A stretch of 64,000 nucleotides of DNA from Paenibacillus phytorum (GTDB lineage: Bacteria; Bacillota; Bacilli; Paenibacillales; NBRC-103111), in contig NZ_WHOA01000127.1 in the NCBI RefSeq assembly GCF_013141715.1, positions 1-64,000 on the forward strand. The letters are read 5' to 3'. The notes below the pieces were generated by a model. The model did not search any database, was not told the origin of the DNA, and was given only the letters and a program-made list of their open reading frames with translations. Below, in pieces: positions 52,305-61,223 of this stretch (positions are counted from its first letter, which is position 1; every line of letters starts with the position of its first letter). Made by a program: the position numbers and the translations under genes.

Positions 52305-53385
52305 TGCTCCGTTTTATTTGAGAACAAAGCAGCAAGACCAGAGGAATAACAAGCTGGAAAGGCACTGAAAGCCATGGCCAAATATGCAGCTGAAACTGGA
52401 TTACGTCCAGCTGATTAGGATGAAGAAACAGAGATAGCTCTAACAGCGCCAACCCGAGAGGCACGACGTAAATCTGATAATTTCGGCTCCCTACCGTCTG
52501 CGCTAGAGCTAAAGAGGCAGCAAATAGACAAACGGTCAGCTTCATGAATTCACCAAAAACCCAAACGGTAAACACGATCGGCTCGATTCGTTCGAAGAAG
52601 TCCCCTACAGAGATGTACATCGCGGACATATACGAGGGGAAAATTTGTTTACTCGCGAGTTCGCCCATTACCAGGATATTCACGAAATGGGATGCGATCA
52701 ACCATGCGCCGGACAATCCGATTACGGAGAGGACCGTCTTTTTTACTTTGTCGGCGCAGTTAACGAAAGGGATGATCATGACAAATAGCACCGACTCTCC
52801 CAAAGGGAATGCTGTGATTTGCACGGCTCCGTCGAACACGGGACGCCAACCTGTTTCTAATATAGGAAATAGATTGCCAGGATTCATATCTGGAATCAAT
52901 AGTGCGATGAATATAACTGATTGCAATATCACAACGATTATTAATATAAGCGCGCATCTACAAATAACTTCAATCCCTTGATAAGCGGCCCAAGCGGCAA
53001 TTGAGATCATGATCAAACTGATCACAACGCTCGGGGTTCGTGGCAGTAACACGGCTCCTGTAAGATCTTCAAAATTGCGCAAAACGTAAGCCCCTAGTTG
53101 GAAGCCGTACCCAGTATACAATATCCCGATCGTTTTCCCCATCCAGGTGCCAAGTAGGGTCTGGGCAATTCCTATTACCGACTTTTGCGGGAATTTTCTG
53201 CAAAGTGTCGCATACACCCAAGCCATACAGAGCCCAGCAATGCTACCGATGACGGCGGATATCCAAGAATCATGCCCGGTGGTGTAACCGATGGGCAATG
53301 ACATCGAGCTTGCTACTATAAATACGAACATGAGAGCCCAAAGCTCAGTATTTGAGATATGGACGTTTAGTCCGAAACTTTTCAT
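52288..53385 (-). CDS. GerAB-type spore germination receptor permease subunit
   Basis: 365 residues with ten membrane segments in the APC-like fold of the Spore_permease (GerAB/ArcD/ProY) family: N-terminal ELWALMFVFIVASSMSLPIGYTTGHDSW, then LGAYVLRNFEDLTGAVLLPRTP and IPDMNPGNLFPILETG. The B subunit binds the germinant in the spore inner membrane. It is the last gene of the order AA-AC-small-AB, which differs from the usual AA-AB-AC. Confidence 0.9.
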   Translation of the reverse strand: MKSFGLNVHISNTELWALMFVFIVASSMSLPIGYTTGHDSWISAVIGSIAGLCMAWVYATLCRKFPQKSVIGIAQTLLGTWMGKTIGILYTGYGFQLGAYVLRNFEDLTGAVLLPRTPSVVISLIMISIAAWAAYQGIEVICRCALILIIVVILQSVIFIALLIPDMNPGNLFPILETGWRPVFDGAVQITAFPLGESVLFVMIIPFVNCADKVKKTVLSVIGLSGAWLIASHFVNILVMGELASKQIFPSYMSAMYISVGDFFERIEPIVFTVWVFGEFMKLTVCLFAASLALAQTVGSRNYQIYVVPLGLALLELSLFLHPNQLDVIQFQLHIWPWLSVPFQLVIPLVLLLCSQIKRSTSSRL

Positions 53386-53408
53386 CTACGAGTCCCTTCT
53401 CCGATCAG

Positions 53409-53621
53409 TCATTTCACGAAAATCGAGAGCCATTTTTGCAAAATCATAGAGGGGCTCATGATTGGAAAACCCATCGTCATACATAAACCCACAACGGTCG
53501 ACAGTGTTAAAATGAACCCTACAGTAACATATTCCTTCATTTGCGCCGTCTTTTTCATCAGCTTCAGTTGTACCCAGAAGAGTAAGGCAACGAAGAACGA
53601 GTACATCGCAATATTCGTCAT
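53409..53621 (-). CDS. Small two-helix germination operon protein
   Basis: 70 residues with two membrane helices: about 3-20 (IAMYSFFVALLFWVQL) and about 32-55 (VTVGFILTLSTVVGLCMTMGF). Its ATG overlaps the gerAC-like stop by 4 bp (ATGA) and it ends 23 bp before gerAB. Small two-helix fourth subunits (GerXD-like) occur in some Bacillales receptor operons and modulate receptor output. The match is by size, topology and place. Confidence 0.75.
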   Translation of the reverse strand: MTNIAMYSFFVALLFWVQLKLMKKTAQMKEYVTVGFILTLSTVVGLCMTMGFPIMSPSMILQKWLSIFVK

Positions 53622-54817
53622 TCGGTGTGAACTCCTTTGTTTTCTAGAGAAGAACTAATCATACCGGCTCTTCGCAGGTGGATTTTGGTATCTACGAAAA
53701 CGTCTGCTTTAGAAAAAATCGTATCCCAATCATCCCTCACCGTTTTCCATGTCCCAAATTGATATTGATGCACCAACAGTCCGAATCCGAATATGTCGGA
53801 TTTCAATTCTGTTTGCGCTTTCCTTATGCTGTGAAGAGTTTGCTTCGTAATCAGTTTACTAAGTCCTTGTTCAATAATGGCTACGCTTTCTGGCCGACTG
53901 ATATCCAGCTCTACATTACTTTCATTAAGCAAGCCATCACCACTCAGCTCGATATGAATATTTGCTTTGCCGTCTTTTATAACCGTTTTTATTTTTTTCT
54001 CCGTTTTCTTCAAAACAACGCCGACGCTCCCTCCAGCCTCCGGAATCCTTTCGGCCAGATATTCATGCTTTAATTCACCTTTCATCCACCTGAGACTTCT
54101 CGTTTCAATGTCATTCAGGTATCCCACCAATTTGTAATTTTTCATTACCGCTGTCGACGAGAGATGAAATACGTTTAGCTTCGACTTTTCATCTTCTTTT
54201 TCAACCAACACTTGGGGTTTCTGAATCTCTACTGCTCCCAAAACGGGTACGATTCCGTCTCGCTCCTGGTTTATTAAAAAGTCCCGGAACGTAACCGCCG
54301 TACCGACTCCGTTACGCTCCAATTCTCGAACCTCCTCTGACGGTATACGTTCATAAGGATGATCCGTTCTCATCAGTTCTACGGCCTGTTTGCCTTTGGC
54401 AACAACAAGGTAAGTGCGAAGTCGGGTTGCTGGATCCCTGGAATAGTAATCCAAAATTTCTTTTATTCCTTTTTTGGCGAATTTTTCTCCGATAAAGACA
54501 ACCCTGCGATGTCCTTTAAAAAATTTTCGCGAAAGAAGTTGTTGACACTTTCTCTCTACATCGTAAATATTTGTTCCTGAGGCGGATATTACGTAATACG
54601 TTTTGTCAAGTGTTCCTGACGTCCCCTCTTTAGAGGGGATAGGTACCTGAATCGAAACAAATATACGGCCATCTTCGGTTATATCCAGCCCAGATGCCAT
54701 AAAAAGGGCTACGTCATTCATTTCTACCCTGTCCCAACAACCGCTCAAAAGCGGAACCAACATAAGCAAAATGAGCGTCCGCGCTTTCTTGTAGGGCCCG
54801 ATTTCTCCTCTGCGCAT
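53618..54817 (-). CDS. GerAC-type spore germination lipoprotein
   Basis: 399 residues from ATG 54817, whose A is shared with the TAA of gerAA. The signal peptide ends in lipobox LLSGC (Cys 27) followed by WDRVEMNDVA, the hallmark of Ger(x)C proteins. The three-domain GerAC body follows, with RKFFKGHRRVVFIGEKFAKKGI and the C-terminal FGFGLLVHQYQFGTWKTVRDDW. It is anchored on the outer face of the spore inner membrane and is required for nutrient receptor function. Confidence 0.92.
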   Translation of the reverse strand: MRRGEIGPYKKARTLILLMLVPLLSGCWDRVEMNDVALFMASGLDITEDGRIFVSIQVPIPSKEGTSGTLDKTYYVISASGTNIYDVERKCQQLLSRKFFKGHRRVVFIGEKFAKKGIKEILDYYSRDPATRLRTYLVVAKGKQAVELMRTDHPYERIPSEEVRELERNGVGTAVTFRDFLINQERDGIVPVLGAVEIQKPQVLVEKEDEKSKLNVFHLSSTAVMKNYKLVGYLNDIETRSLRWMKGELKHEYLAERIPEAGGSVGVVLKKTEKKIKTVIKDGKANIHIELSGDGLLNESNVELDISRPESVAIIEQGLSKLITKQTLHSIRKAQTELKSDIFGFGLLVHQYQFGTWKTVRDDWDTIFSKADVFVDTKIHLRRAGMISSSLENKGVHTE

Positions 54818-56340
54818 TACGGTTTTTGCCCTTTCGGTATGCGGGTTTGGCGCTTCCCGTCCTGCCCAGGACGAAAATACATGGTCCATAAAGGTGCCCG
54901 AAAAATAGTATCCTTGAGTCCTTGAAAGTTAACCGGTGCCATTGGAAATAAATAGGGAACTCCGAGCGACTTGAGGCCTGCAAGGTGGATTAATATGCAA
55001 AGCAGTCCTACCGTAATGCCATAAAGTCCAAACATGCCAGCAAGCAGGATCATAGGGAACCTCAGAATCCGAAAAGCGAACGAAAAATTATACCGGGGTA
55101 TGACAAAAGATGCAATTCCAGTTAATGACACCACAATAACCATCGGGGCTGAAACAATGCCGGCTTGCACGGCTGCTTGACCGACCACAAGGCCGCCCAC
55201 GATACTGACGGCTTGACCAATTTGCTTAGGCAAACGAACTCCAGCTTCACGTAAACCCTCGAATGTGCTTTCCATAATCAGCGCTTCCACTAATGCAGGG
55301 AATGGGATACCTTCCCTGGCGGCGGAAATGCTTAATATCAGTTTTGTCGGAATCATTTGCTGATGGAACGTGGTTAACGCAACATATACGGAGGGTAAGA
55401 CCAGAGCAATTATTGTTAAGAAGAGCCGTATGAACCGAATCAAATTCGCAAACAGAACACGGTCGTAATAATCCTCTCCCGCTTGAAGAAATCCCCAGAA
55501 AGACATTGGACCACTAATGATGAATGGGGAGCCGTCGGTCAATACCGCAACTCGTCCTTCCAATAAAGCGGATACGACATAATCCGGTCGTTCCGTAACG
55601 AGATACTGAGGAAAGGGAGAATACGAGCGTCCTTCGATAAATTGTTCAATATACCCCGATTCCAGCACGCCATCGATCTGAATGTTCTGAATTCTGGACT
55701 TGATTTCTTGGATGACGGCAGCATTAGCAATATCCTCAAGATAGACGATCGCCACATCTGTTTGGGTTAGTTCCCCTACGGTTAGCGACTCGATTTTCAG
55801 TCGAGCTGAACGTATTCTTCTACGGATTAAACTTGTATTGGTCCGAATGCTTTCGGTGAACGAATCGCGAGGACCTCGAACCGTGGCTTCCGAAGAAGAC
55901 TGCTCGACGGCTCTTGTTTTCCCGCCTGGAATGTTGAGAACGAGCGCTTCCGTTTGACCCTCAATCAAAATAGCAATAGAGCCTTTCAATACATTTTGAA
56001 CAATGCTTGGAATATTCGATGCTCTTTTCACTTGGCTGATGGCAATCAATTGATTTTGCAGAAATGAAAGAATGTCTTGACTAGCGTCCAGCGGCGCGGA
56101 TGAGCTGCTTAACATAAGCGATTTCAGCAGTGATTCGTCCAACTGTTTTTCTTCGATTAATCCATCTATATATAGGAGAAGAGCGTTCTTTTGACCGCAA
56201 ATTTGAAAAGAGCGGAATATCACGTCCGAGCAAGAATGAAACGTGTTCTTTAAAACGGATTCGTTTTCTTCCAATGAGGATGTCAGCAAGCTGCTTGTCG
56301 TTTCGTTCACTAGCGCTTTATCTTGGTACTCTTTTAACAT
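54817..56340 (-). CDS. GerAA-type spore germination receptor subunit
   Basis: 507 residues from ATG 56340 (MLKEYQDKAL), chosen for GGAGG eleven bases upstream. The soluble N-terminal domain (1-290) has GSIAILIEGQTEALVLNIPGG, ESIRTNTSLIRRRIRSARLKIE and GVLESGYIEQFIE. Then come RPDYVVSALLEGRVAVLTDGSPF and four to five membrane helices (about 300-475), with PFPALVEALIMESTFEGLREAGVRLP, typical of GerA family A subunits. It is the first gene of the operon; the A subunit oligomerises into the germination ion channel. Confidence 0.93.
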   Translation of the reverse strand: MLKEYQDKALVNETTSSLLTSSLEENESVLKNTFHSCSDVIFRSFQICGQKNALLLYIDGLIEEKQLDESLLKSLMLSSSSAPLDASQDILSFLQNQLIAISQVKRASNIPSIVQNVLKGSIAILIEGQTEALVLNIPGGKTRAVEQSSSEATVRGPRDSFTESIRTNTSLIRRRIRSARLKIESLTVGELTQTDVAIVYLEDIANAAVIQEIKSRIQNIQIDGVLESGYIEQFIEGRSYSPFPQYLVTERPDYVVSALLEGRVAVLTDGSPFIISGPMSFWGFLQAGEDYYDRVLFANLIRFIRLFLTIIALVLPSVYVALTTFHQQMIPTKLILSISAAREGIPFPALVEALIMESTFEGLREAGVRLPKQIGQAVSIVGGLVVGQAAVQAGIVSAPMVIVVSLTGIASFVIPRYNFSFAFRILRFPMILLAGMFGLYGITVGLLCILIHLAGLKSLGVPYLFPMAPVNFQGLKDTIFRAPLWTMYFRPGQDGKRQTRIPKGQKP

Positions 56341-56450
56341 AGGGGTAAATACCTCCACGATAAGCAATGACAACATTTAAATATTGTTATGTTCATTCAG
56401 CTTCTAAATTATGTAAAAACCTCGTAAAATCATTTGATCGAAACTAAAAA

Positions 56451-56479
56451 ACTGACGCCGATGGAATATCGACGTCAGC
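56451..56479 (-). terminator. Terminator after Met-Pro repeat gene
   Basis: ACTGACG-CGAT pairs with ATCG-CGTCAG (56451-56479); on the minus strand TTTTTTAG follows. It lies 17 bases beyond the stop of the repeat protein gene and upstream of gerAA. Confidence 0.75.
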
Positions 56480-56495
56480 TCACAAGATCAGCGAA

Positions 56496-56816
56496 TTAAT
56501 ATTTACAAATCCCACGTGTAATAATGACAAGCAAAATGAACAGAACGAGAATACTTCCTACTGAGTTATAAGAGCTGACTTTAGCTACAGGGTGAGGGTG
56601 ATGATGTACAACCGGTTTCGGGAAAACATACGATGTTTGTTGGTAGGATGCGTGTAAATGGATATCATTGTGGATCGGGCTTTGCATAATTGGAGCTTGC
56701 TGTACCGGCATCGGCATTGGGGCTGGCATCGGCATTGGCATTGGCATTGGAGCTGGCATTGGAGTTGGCATCGGCATTGGGGCCATCGGGTACGTTGGAG
56801 CTTTTACATATTCCAT
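56496..56816 (-). CDS. Met-Pro repeat protein with YjcZ-like C-terminal helix
   Basis: 106 residues starting at ATG 56816 after GAGGAGGTG. Residues 10-40 are a low-complexity array of MP, AP and TP dipeptides. A His-rich stretch follows (VHHHPHPV, about 68-76). The C-terminus is a single membrane helix VGSILVLFILLVIITRG, like that of small sporulation proteins of the YjcZ group. No catalytic motif is visible. The place directly upstream of a germination operon and the layout suggest a spore-envelope or coat-associated membrane protein, by inference. The repeated codons make the array prone to length change. Confidence 0.7.
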   Translation of the reverse strand: MEYVKAPTYPMAPMPMPTPMPAPMPMPMPMPAPMPMPVQQAPIMQSPIHNDIHLHASYQQTSYVFPKPVVHHHPHPVAKVSSYNSVGSILVLFILLVIITRGICKY

Positions 56817-57029
56817 GAAAGAGCACCTCCTCGAAGTTTTCCTTAAGGAAAACTTTCATTATAAATTTAAATGGTCTTAAACTACTTGTTTTCGTTTAGG
56901 TTGGGTGAATAGCTTACAACATCAGTCTATGGGGGAGCACCTACCTTGAACACGGTAAACACCCAGATCCAAATAAAATGGTTAGATGTCATGGGCGAAC
57001 GAGCATTCATGCGGCTAATGAAACAGCAA

Positions 57030-57061
57030 AAGGACTGTCCCATACATCATGGACAGTCCTT
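57030..57061. terminator. Terminator after metallo-hydrolase gene
   Basis: AAGGACTGTCC (57030-57040) pairs perfectly with GGACAGTCCTT (57051-57061). It starts a few bases past the stop of the minus-strand hydrolase; a U-run follows only on the plus strand and an AAAA-rich flank lies on the other side, so action in both directions is possible. Confidence 0.75.
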
Positions 57062-57066
57062 CTTTA

Positions 57067-57690
57067 TTACACATATGGATTGTTATCTCGTTCGAAACCA
57101 ATCGTTGTTTTGGCGCCATGTCCGGGATACACAATGACGTCATCATCGAGTAGAAACAGCTTATCTTGAATGGAATCCAGCAGCACGTTGTTATCCCCAC
57201 CAAGAAGATCCGTTCGACCTACCGACAGTTTGAAAAGTACATCTCCACTGAACAGGTGCTTCTCGTATAAGAAGCTCACACTTCCCGGTGAATGACCAGG
57301 GGTATGGAATACCTTAAGCTTAATGCCAAGAAACTCGAGCGTTTGCCCTTCGTCTAGCGCATATTCAGCCGGGTCCGTTTCAATCGGAGCACCTAGATCA
57401 GGCCAGCGAGCTGAGCCGTTTTTCTTCGGATTCGTCAGCCAATCGGCTTCTAGATCGTGGATATACACAGGACAGCGTTTGAGCTTACGAATCTCATCGA
57501 CACCACCGATATGGTCAAAATGAGCATGCGTGAGAAGAATCGCTACAATATCCAAATCGGCAATCTTTTTGATAAGTGATTTAGGATTCATGCCAGGATC
57601 TATGATAATGCCTTTTCCCGTTTCTGGATCAGATAACAAATACGCGTTCGTACTTACCGGTCCTAGAACAAATGATTCTATTTTAATCAT
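57067..57690 (-). CDS. MBL-fold metallo-hydrolase (glyoxalase II-like)
   Basis: 207 residues. The zinc motif THAHFDH gives H55, H57, D59 and H60; further ligands are in HTPGHSPGS, FSGDVLF and VYPGHGAKT. The N-terminal GPVSTNAYLLSD and overall size match the YqgX/GloB-like branch, which hydrolyses thioesters such as S-lactoyl-thiol adducts in the cytoplasm. It lies 11 bp after the thioredoxin-like gene, and the two may share a transcript. Confidence 0.9.
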   Translation of the reverse strand: MIKIESFVLGPVSTNAYLLSDPETGKGIIIDPGMNPKSLIKKIADLDIVAILLTHAHFDHIGGVDEIRKLKRCPVYIHDLEADWLTNPKKNGSARWPDLGAPIETDPAEYALDEGQTLEFLGIKLKVFHTPGHSPGSVSFLYEKHLFSGDVLFKLSVGRTDLLGGDNNVLLDSIQDKLFLLDDDVIVYPGHGAKTTIGFERDNNPYV

Positions 57691-57701
57691 ATGTATTCAC
57701 C

Positions 57702-58268
57702 TTAGAACGACTCGATTAATTCACGAAGTTCCTTCACAATAACAGCATGATATCCGTTACCTTCACCATATTGACGGCCCATTTCGGCTCTGGCTACTTG
57801 AATTTTTTCGCTATAATCTGACGCTTCACGATCTGGATTTTCTTTTTTGAATTGATTCATAACAGCTTGCACGTGTTTCGGACGCGGACCCCATTGTCCC
57901 AAAACAAAACCGCCTGTATCTGTAAATATAACAATTGGAATCGCACGACCGCCACCCGTCAGGAACTGGTCAATAACGTCGTAATTTTGTTCAATGATAA
58001 GTACTTCCGTAGGAATACCGCTGTTCTCCAGCGCCTTGAATACGACAGGTACGTTGCGAACAACGTCACCGCACCAGTCCGCAGCAACGATCAGACAGCG
58101 TAGATCATCCCGGTTGTTTAGAGAATCAAAATACTCCTTGTCCTCTTCATTATCCCATTCAAATCCATTGTAATAAGCTAAAAATTGCTCTTGATTTTTC
58201 TCCATGCTGTCAATGAACTGTTGTGGCTTTAAGCCAGTGCGCAGTTTGCTTGCAAGATTCGTACTCAT
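57702..58268 (-). CDS. Thioredoxin-fold family protein
   Basis: 188 residues from ATG 58268 with GAGAGG upstream. The thioredoxin-like centre is LIVAADWCGDVVRNVPVVFKAL, so only one Cys of the usual CxxC pair is kept (WCGDV); a cis-Pro loop (RAIPIVIFTDTGG) follows. Proteins of this type are common in Bacillales with unproven function, probably thiol-disulfide handling or scaffold roles rather than classic reductase action. The C-terminal RAEMGRQYGEGNGYHAVIVKELREL is helical. Confidence 0.85.
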   Translation of the reverse strand: MSTNLASKLRTGLKPQQFIDSMEKNQEQFLAYYNGFEWDNEEDKEYFDSLNNRDDLRCLIVAADWCGDVVRNVPVVFKALENSGIPTEVLIIEQNYDVIDQFLTGGGRAIPIVIFTDTGGFVLGQWGPRPKHVQAVMNQFKKENPDREASDYSEKIQVARAEMGRQYGEGNGYHAVIVKELRELIESF

Positions 58269-58344
58269 CGCTTTCATCCTCTCTAATCGTCATTCGTTTC
58301 TTTTATTGTAGCAAATGCAAGCGAAAGCTCCAAATCTTTGTGGC

Positions 58345-58944
58345 TTATATCTTCGCTTTTCTTTTCAAAAATAATTGATAACCCACATACAAGATTGTTA
58401 AGACAATCGCTGCGATAATTAATGGCTTAATGTAAGGTCCTGCGATTTCGTCAATCGTTTCCCAGTTATCTTTGAGCTTCATGCCCAAGTAGACATAGAG
58501 AATGGAATATGGAATTAAAGCTAGACCTGTGTAGAGTGTGAATTTACCTAGTGGCATTTTGGCCATACCGCCGGGAAGGGATATCGCATGCCGGACAATG
58601 GGAATGAATCTAGCTGTGAAGATCATGCCTGTCCCATAGCGGTTAAACCAAGACTCGGCTACATCAATATGATGCTTGCTGATAAGCAAATATTTGCCGT
58701 ACTTCTCAAGGAAGGGTCTGCCGCCGTAGCGTCCGATCCAATAGAGCACCACTTGTGCTAAGGTACCGCCGATTACTGCGCAAATAATAGCACCAACAAA
58801 ATTAATTTCACCTTTAGACACCAGATAGCCTGCGTAAGCCAAAAGCAATTCGTTAGGGATAACTTCCAACATTAATCCGAGGAAAATCCCCCAATACCCA
58901 AGCCCTTCCAAATAAAGCAGTACATTGTGAATCAACTCACTCAT
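58345..58944 (-). CDS. DedA-family membrane protein
   Basis: 199 residues with four to five membrane segments. The DedA/VTT signature is present: the re-entrant part GYWGIFLGLMLEVIPNELLLAYAGYL, the acidic and basic residues in YGKYLLISKHHIDVAESWFNRYGTGMIFTARFIPIVRHAISLPGGMAKM. Family members are implicated in flipping of lipid carriers such as undecaprenyl phosphate or phospholipids. It appears to be a single-gene unit. Confidence 0.9.
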   Translation of the reverse strand: MSELIHNVLLYLEGLGYWGIFLGLMLEVIPNELLLAYAGYLVSKGEINFVGAIICAVIGGTLAQVVLYWIGRYGGRPFLEKYGKYLLISKHHIDVAESWFNRYGTGMIFTARFIPIVRHAISLPGGMAKMPLGKFTLYTGLALIPYSILYVYLGMKLKDNWETIDEIAGPYIKPLIIAAIVLTILYVGYQLFLKRKAKI

Positions 58945-59015
58945 CCATGAAACCTCTCTCCACTTAGAATATCCGTTTCTAGTCTATAAAACATTCTATC
59001 ACAGACGGGCTCCTA

Positions 59016-59927
59016 TCAACCAGTTTCACGCTCTTTTTGCGCTAAAAAGTAAGATATAATGTGCTCCTTGCAAGCTTGTACGGGTGCACTTAAGTCTTTG
59101 CCTGAGCGATGAATGAGCCCATGCTCTAGCAGAATTGTTTTCTCCTGCTGCAATCTCAACAGTTTGCCCGATTGAAGCTCTTCCTGAACGGATGTTAACG
59201 GCATTAAGGACAGTCCCATTCCAAACATCATGGTCTGTTTAATCATTTCTGTGCTGTCGAACTCCATTGCTGTAAAGTTGGCTAACCCTTTGTCTGCTAA
59301 GACCTGAGAGGCCATCGTTTGGTAAATGCAGCGGCTTCCAAAACCGATTACTTTGGTATCCGCTATCGCTTCCCAACCATCGTTCTCCATACGACTTACC
59401 AATGCAGGAGCCCCTACCCATACCAATTCATCTTGAATAAGAGGTATAAAAGTAAGATTGTTAGCCTTCGGGTCGCGTGGAACAATACCAAGGTCAACGC
59501 GGTATGCAGACACTTCTTGGATAATATCGCGTTGAAAGCCGGTTTCCAGCTGCAATTGAATCTGAGGATACTGTTCAAAAATAGTAGGCAGCAGCTGCGG
59601 GAGATGCGGTACGCAAAAGGATTCAAGCGCTCGGAGCCGCACCACGCCTTTAGGTTCATGCAGACCGGTTAATTTATCTTGAAGGGATTCGCCAAGCTGT
59701 AGATATCGATACGCATAGGGGGCAACTTCCCTGCCCGCGTCAGTTAATTCTACGCCTCGGGGCAAACGCTTAAACAGCGCTTGACCCAGTGTTTGCTCAA
59801 GTTGATGAATATGCATCGTAACCGTAGATTGCACGTATCCGAGCTTGAGGGCTGCCTTGCTGAAGCTTTTCTCCTCCATCACCGTGATGAAGGTTTTCAT
59901 GCTGCGCCCGTCCATATGTTCAAGCAT
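59016..59927 (-). CDS. LysR-family transcriptional regulator
   Basis: 303 residues from ATG 59927 (the preceding in-frame GTG is also possible). The N-terminal winged HTH is FITVMEEKSFSKAALKLGYVQSTVTMHIHQLEQTLGQALFKRLPRGVELTDAG (about 13-66). The C-terminal periplasmic-binding-like effector domain follows (90-300). It is divergent from the HPP-family gene, and the intergenic region contains AATATCTAATATCG and a T-N11-A like element, so it is likely to control that gene. Confidence 0.9.
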   Translation of the reverse strand: MLEHMDGRSMKTFITVMEEKSFSKAALKLGYVQSTVTMHIHQLEQTLGQALFKRLPRGVELTDAGREVAPYAYRYLQLGESLQDKLTGLHEPKGVVRLRALESFCVPHLPQLLPTIFEQYPQIQLQLETGFQRDIIQEVSAYRVDLGIVPRDPKANNLTFIPLIQDELVWVGAPALVSRMENDGWEAIADTKVIGFGSRCIYQTMASQVLADKGLANFTAMEFDSTEMIKQTMMFGMGLSLMPLTSVQEELQSGKLLRLQQEKTILLEHGLIHRSGKDLSAPVQACKEHIISYFLAQKERETG

Positions 59928-60046
59928 CACACTCCACCCCTATCTATCGGATTATCCAATATCTAATATCGCAATCATTCGTTATTCAAATAATTAATCT
60001 CATGATACCATGTGAATTAATAAAGGAAAAGAGGTGTACACAAGCA

Positions 60047-60523
60047 ATGAATAGCCCTGCATCATTCCCAAAAGCATTCGCTCTGCTCATCCCCGGAATC
60101 GGCGGGTTTCTCGCCATTCTGGTTTGCAGCTTACTCGGCGATTTCACCCGAGTCTCACTGCTTATGGCGCCCTTCGGCGCTTCCTGCGTCATCGCCTTCG
60201 CGCTCCCGCAGAGCCCGCTCGCGCAGCCCCGCAGCCTTGTCGGCGGCCACCTGCTGAGCACGCTCGTCGGGCTCTGTGCGCTCTCCGCCTTCGGCGTCCA
60301 CGCGTGGAGCCTCGCCCTTGGCGTTGGCGCCGCCATCACGCTCATGCAGCTGACGCGCACGCTGCATCCGCCGGCCGGCGCCGACCCGCTGCTCGTGATG
60401 CTCACGGGCGCGGGCTGGGGCTTCCTGCTCACGCCGGTGTTGCTCGGCGCCGCGGTGCTCGTTCTGATTGCCCTCGTTTATCACCGGGCAACCAGAACCC
60501 ATTACCCCACAGCATGGTGGTAA
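60047..60523 (+). CDS. HPP-family membrane protein
   Basis: 158 residues from ATG 60047, supported by GAGGTG about nine bases upstream. Four membrane segments. The family's hallmark is visible: PFGASCVIAFALPQSPLAQPRSLVGGH then LTRTLHPPAGADPLLVM (HPP). Proteins of this family are linked to nitrite transport in plastids and are widespread in bacteria. The gene is strongly G+C-rich from about 60.12 to 60.48 kb, unlike both flanks. It is divergent from the LysR gene. Confidence 0.88.
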   Translation: MNSPASFPKAFALLIPGIGGFLAILVCSLLGDFTRVSLLMAPFGASCVIAFALPQSPLAQPRSLVGGHLLSTLVGLCALSAFGVHAWSLALGVGAAITLMQLTRTLHPPAGADPLLVMLTGAGWGFLLTPVLLGAAVLVLIALVYHRATRTHYPTAWW

Positions 60524-60600
60524 TGAGAACACCTACTTGAACAGCAGCTTGAACTGTTCATCAGATCATAATCATGCACTGACAAGCCTCCGCATAAGAT

Positions 60601-60618
60601 GTACAAGATACCTTGTAC
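60601..60618. promoter_or_regulatory. Palindrome GTACAAG-ATAC-CTTGTAC
   Basis: A perfect 7-bp inverted repeat with 4-bp centre, one base before the GGAGG of the cupredoxin gene. It could be an operator in the leader or an RNA hairpin that hides the ribosome site. A second inverted repeat TGAACAG/CTGTTCA lies at 60538-60560. Confidence 0.5.
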
Positions 60619-60634
60619 AGGAGGCGGACCAACC

Positions 60635-61081
60635 ATGTCCCGAGTATGGATTGTGAAACGTAAGCATCTCTATCTAGCAGCCGCTGCTGTGCTGCTGCTC
60701 CTCTCCGGCTTGCTGTATATAAACCGTGGAAGCATCGTTTCAACGGCAGCCGAACCGACTGCGGAAAGAACGATTCACATGGTTGTCGGAGAGTTTAAAT
60801 CAACCACGGCAGACGGTAAAACAATCGAAGCCTATCGATGGGATCCGGGCACCGTCGTTGTCCAAAAGGGCGAGAGAGTCAAGCTTAGCATCTATGGCGT
60901 GAACGGTCAGAACCACCCTTTTCTCATCGAAGGGCTAAATATTAGCGGTGAAGTCAAGAAAGGGAAAGAAACCGTTGTACATTTTACAGCCAATCAGGAA
61001 GGGACTTACCGCCTCATTTGCTTGACGCACACGGATATTGCCCATAGCGGTCCGATGATCGGCTATATCGTGGTGGATTAG
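60635..61081 (+). CDS. Membrane-anchored cupredoxin-domain protein
   Basis: 148 residues from ATG 60635, with GGAGG upstream. N-terminal membrane anchor (about 11-28), then a cupredoxin beta-barrel (45-148). Likely copper ligands: H94 (GQNHPFLIEG), C129 and H132 (LICLTHTD) and M141 (SGPMIGY), with H137 nearby. It would be an extracytoplasmic type-1 or CuA-like copper protein taking part in electron transfer or copper handling. Lies downstream of the HPP gene by about 110 bp; a palindrome overlaps the leader. Confidence 0.85.
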   Translation: MSRVWIVKRKHLYLAAAAVLLLLSGLLYINRGSIVSTAAEPTAERTIHMVVGEFKSTTADGKTIEAYRWDPGTVVVQKGERVKLSIYGVNGQNHPFLIEGLNISGEVKKGKETVVHFTANQEGTYRLICLTHTDIAHSGPMIGYIVVD

Positions 61082-61095
61082 CCTCCTTTCTGACG

Positions 61096-61170
61096 AAAAC
61101 CTTATCTGCTCCCTGGTCTCCTAACCCCCTTGTGGCGTTTTGATATCAAGAGTAGCAATAAGGTTTTTTT
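61096..61170 (+). terminator. Long-loop terminator after cupredoxin gene
   Basis: AAAACCTTAT (61096-61105) pairs with ATAAGGTTTT (61158-61167), extended inward by TGCT/AGCA, and is followed by a run of Ts. The loop is about 50 nt, so folding is less certain. Confidence 0.5.
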
Positions 61171-61223
61171 TCGTTTACACTGTTGCAAAGTTCAATCATT
61201 TTAATGAAGAAGGTGCCCCAGTC

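Noticed and set aside
56946..57137. Small plus-strand gene of 63 codons
   Set aside because: The frame runs through the perfect terminator at 57030-57061 and then antisense to the metallo-hydrolase.
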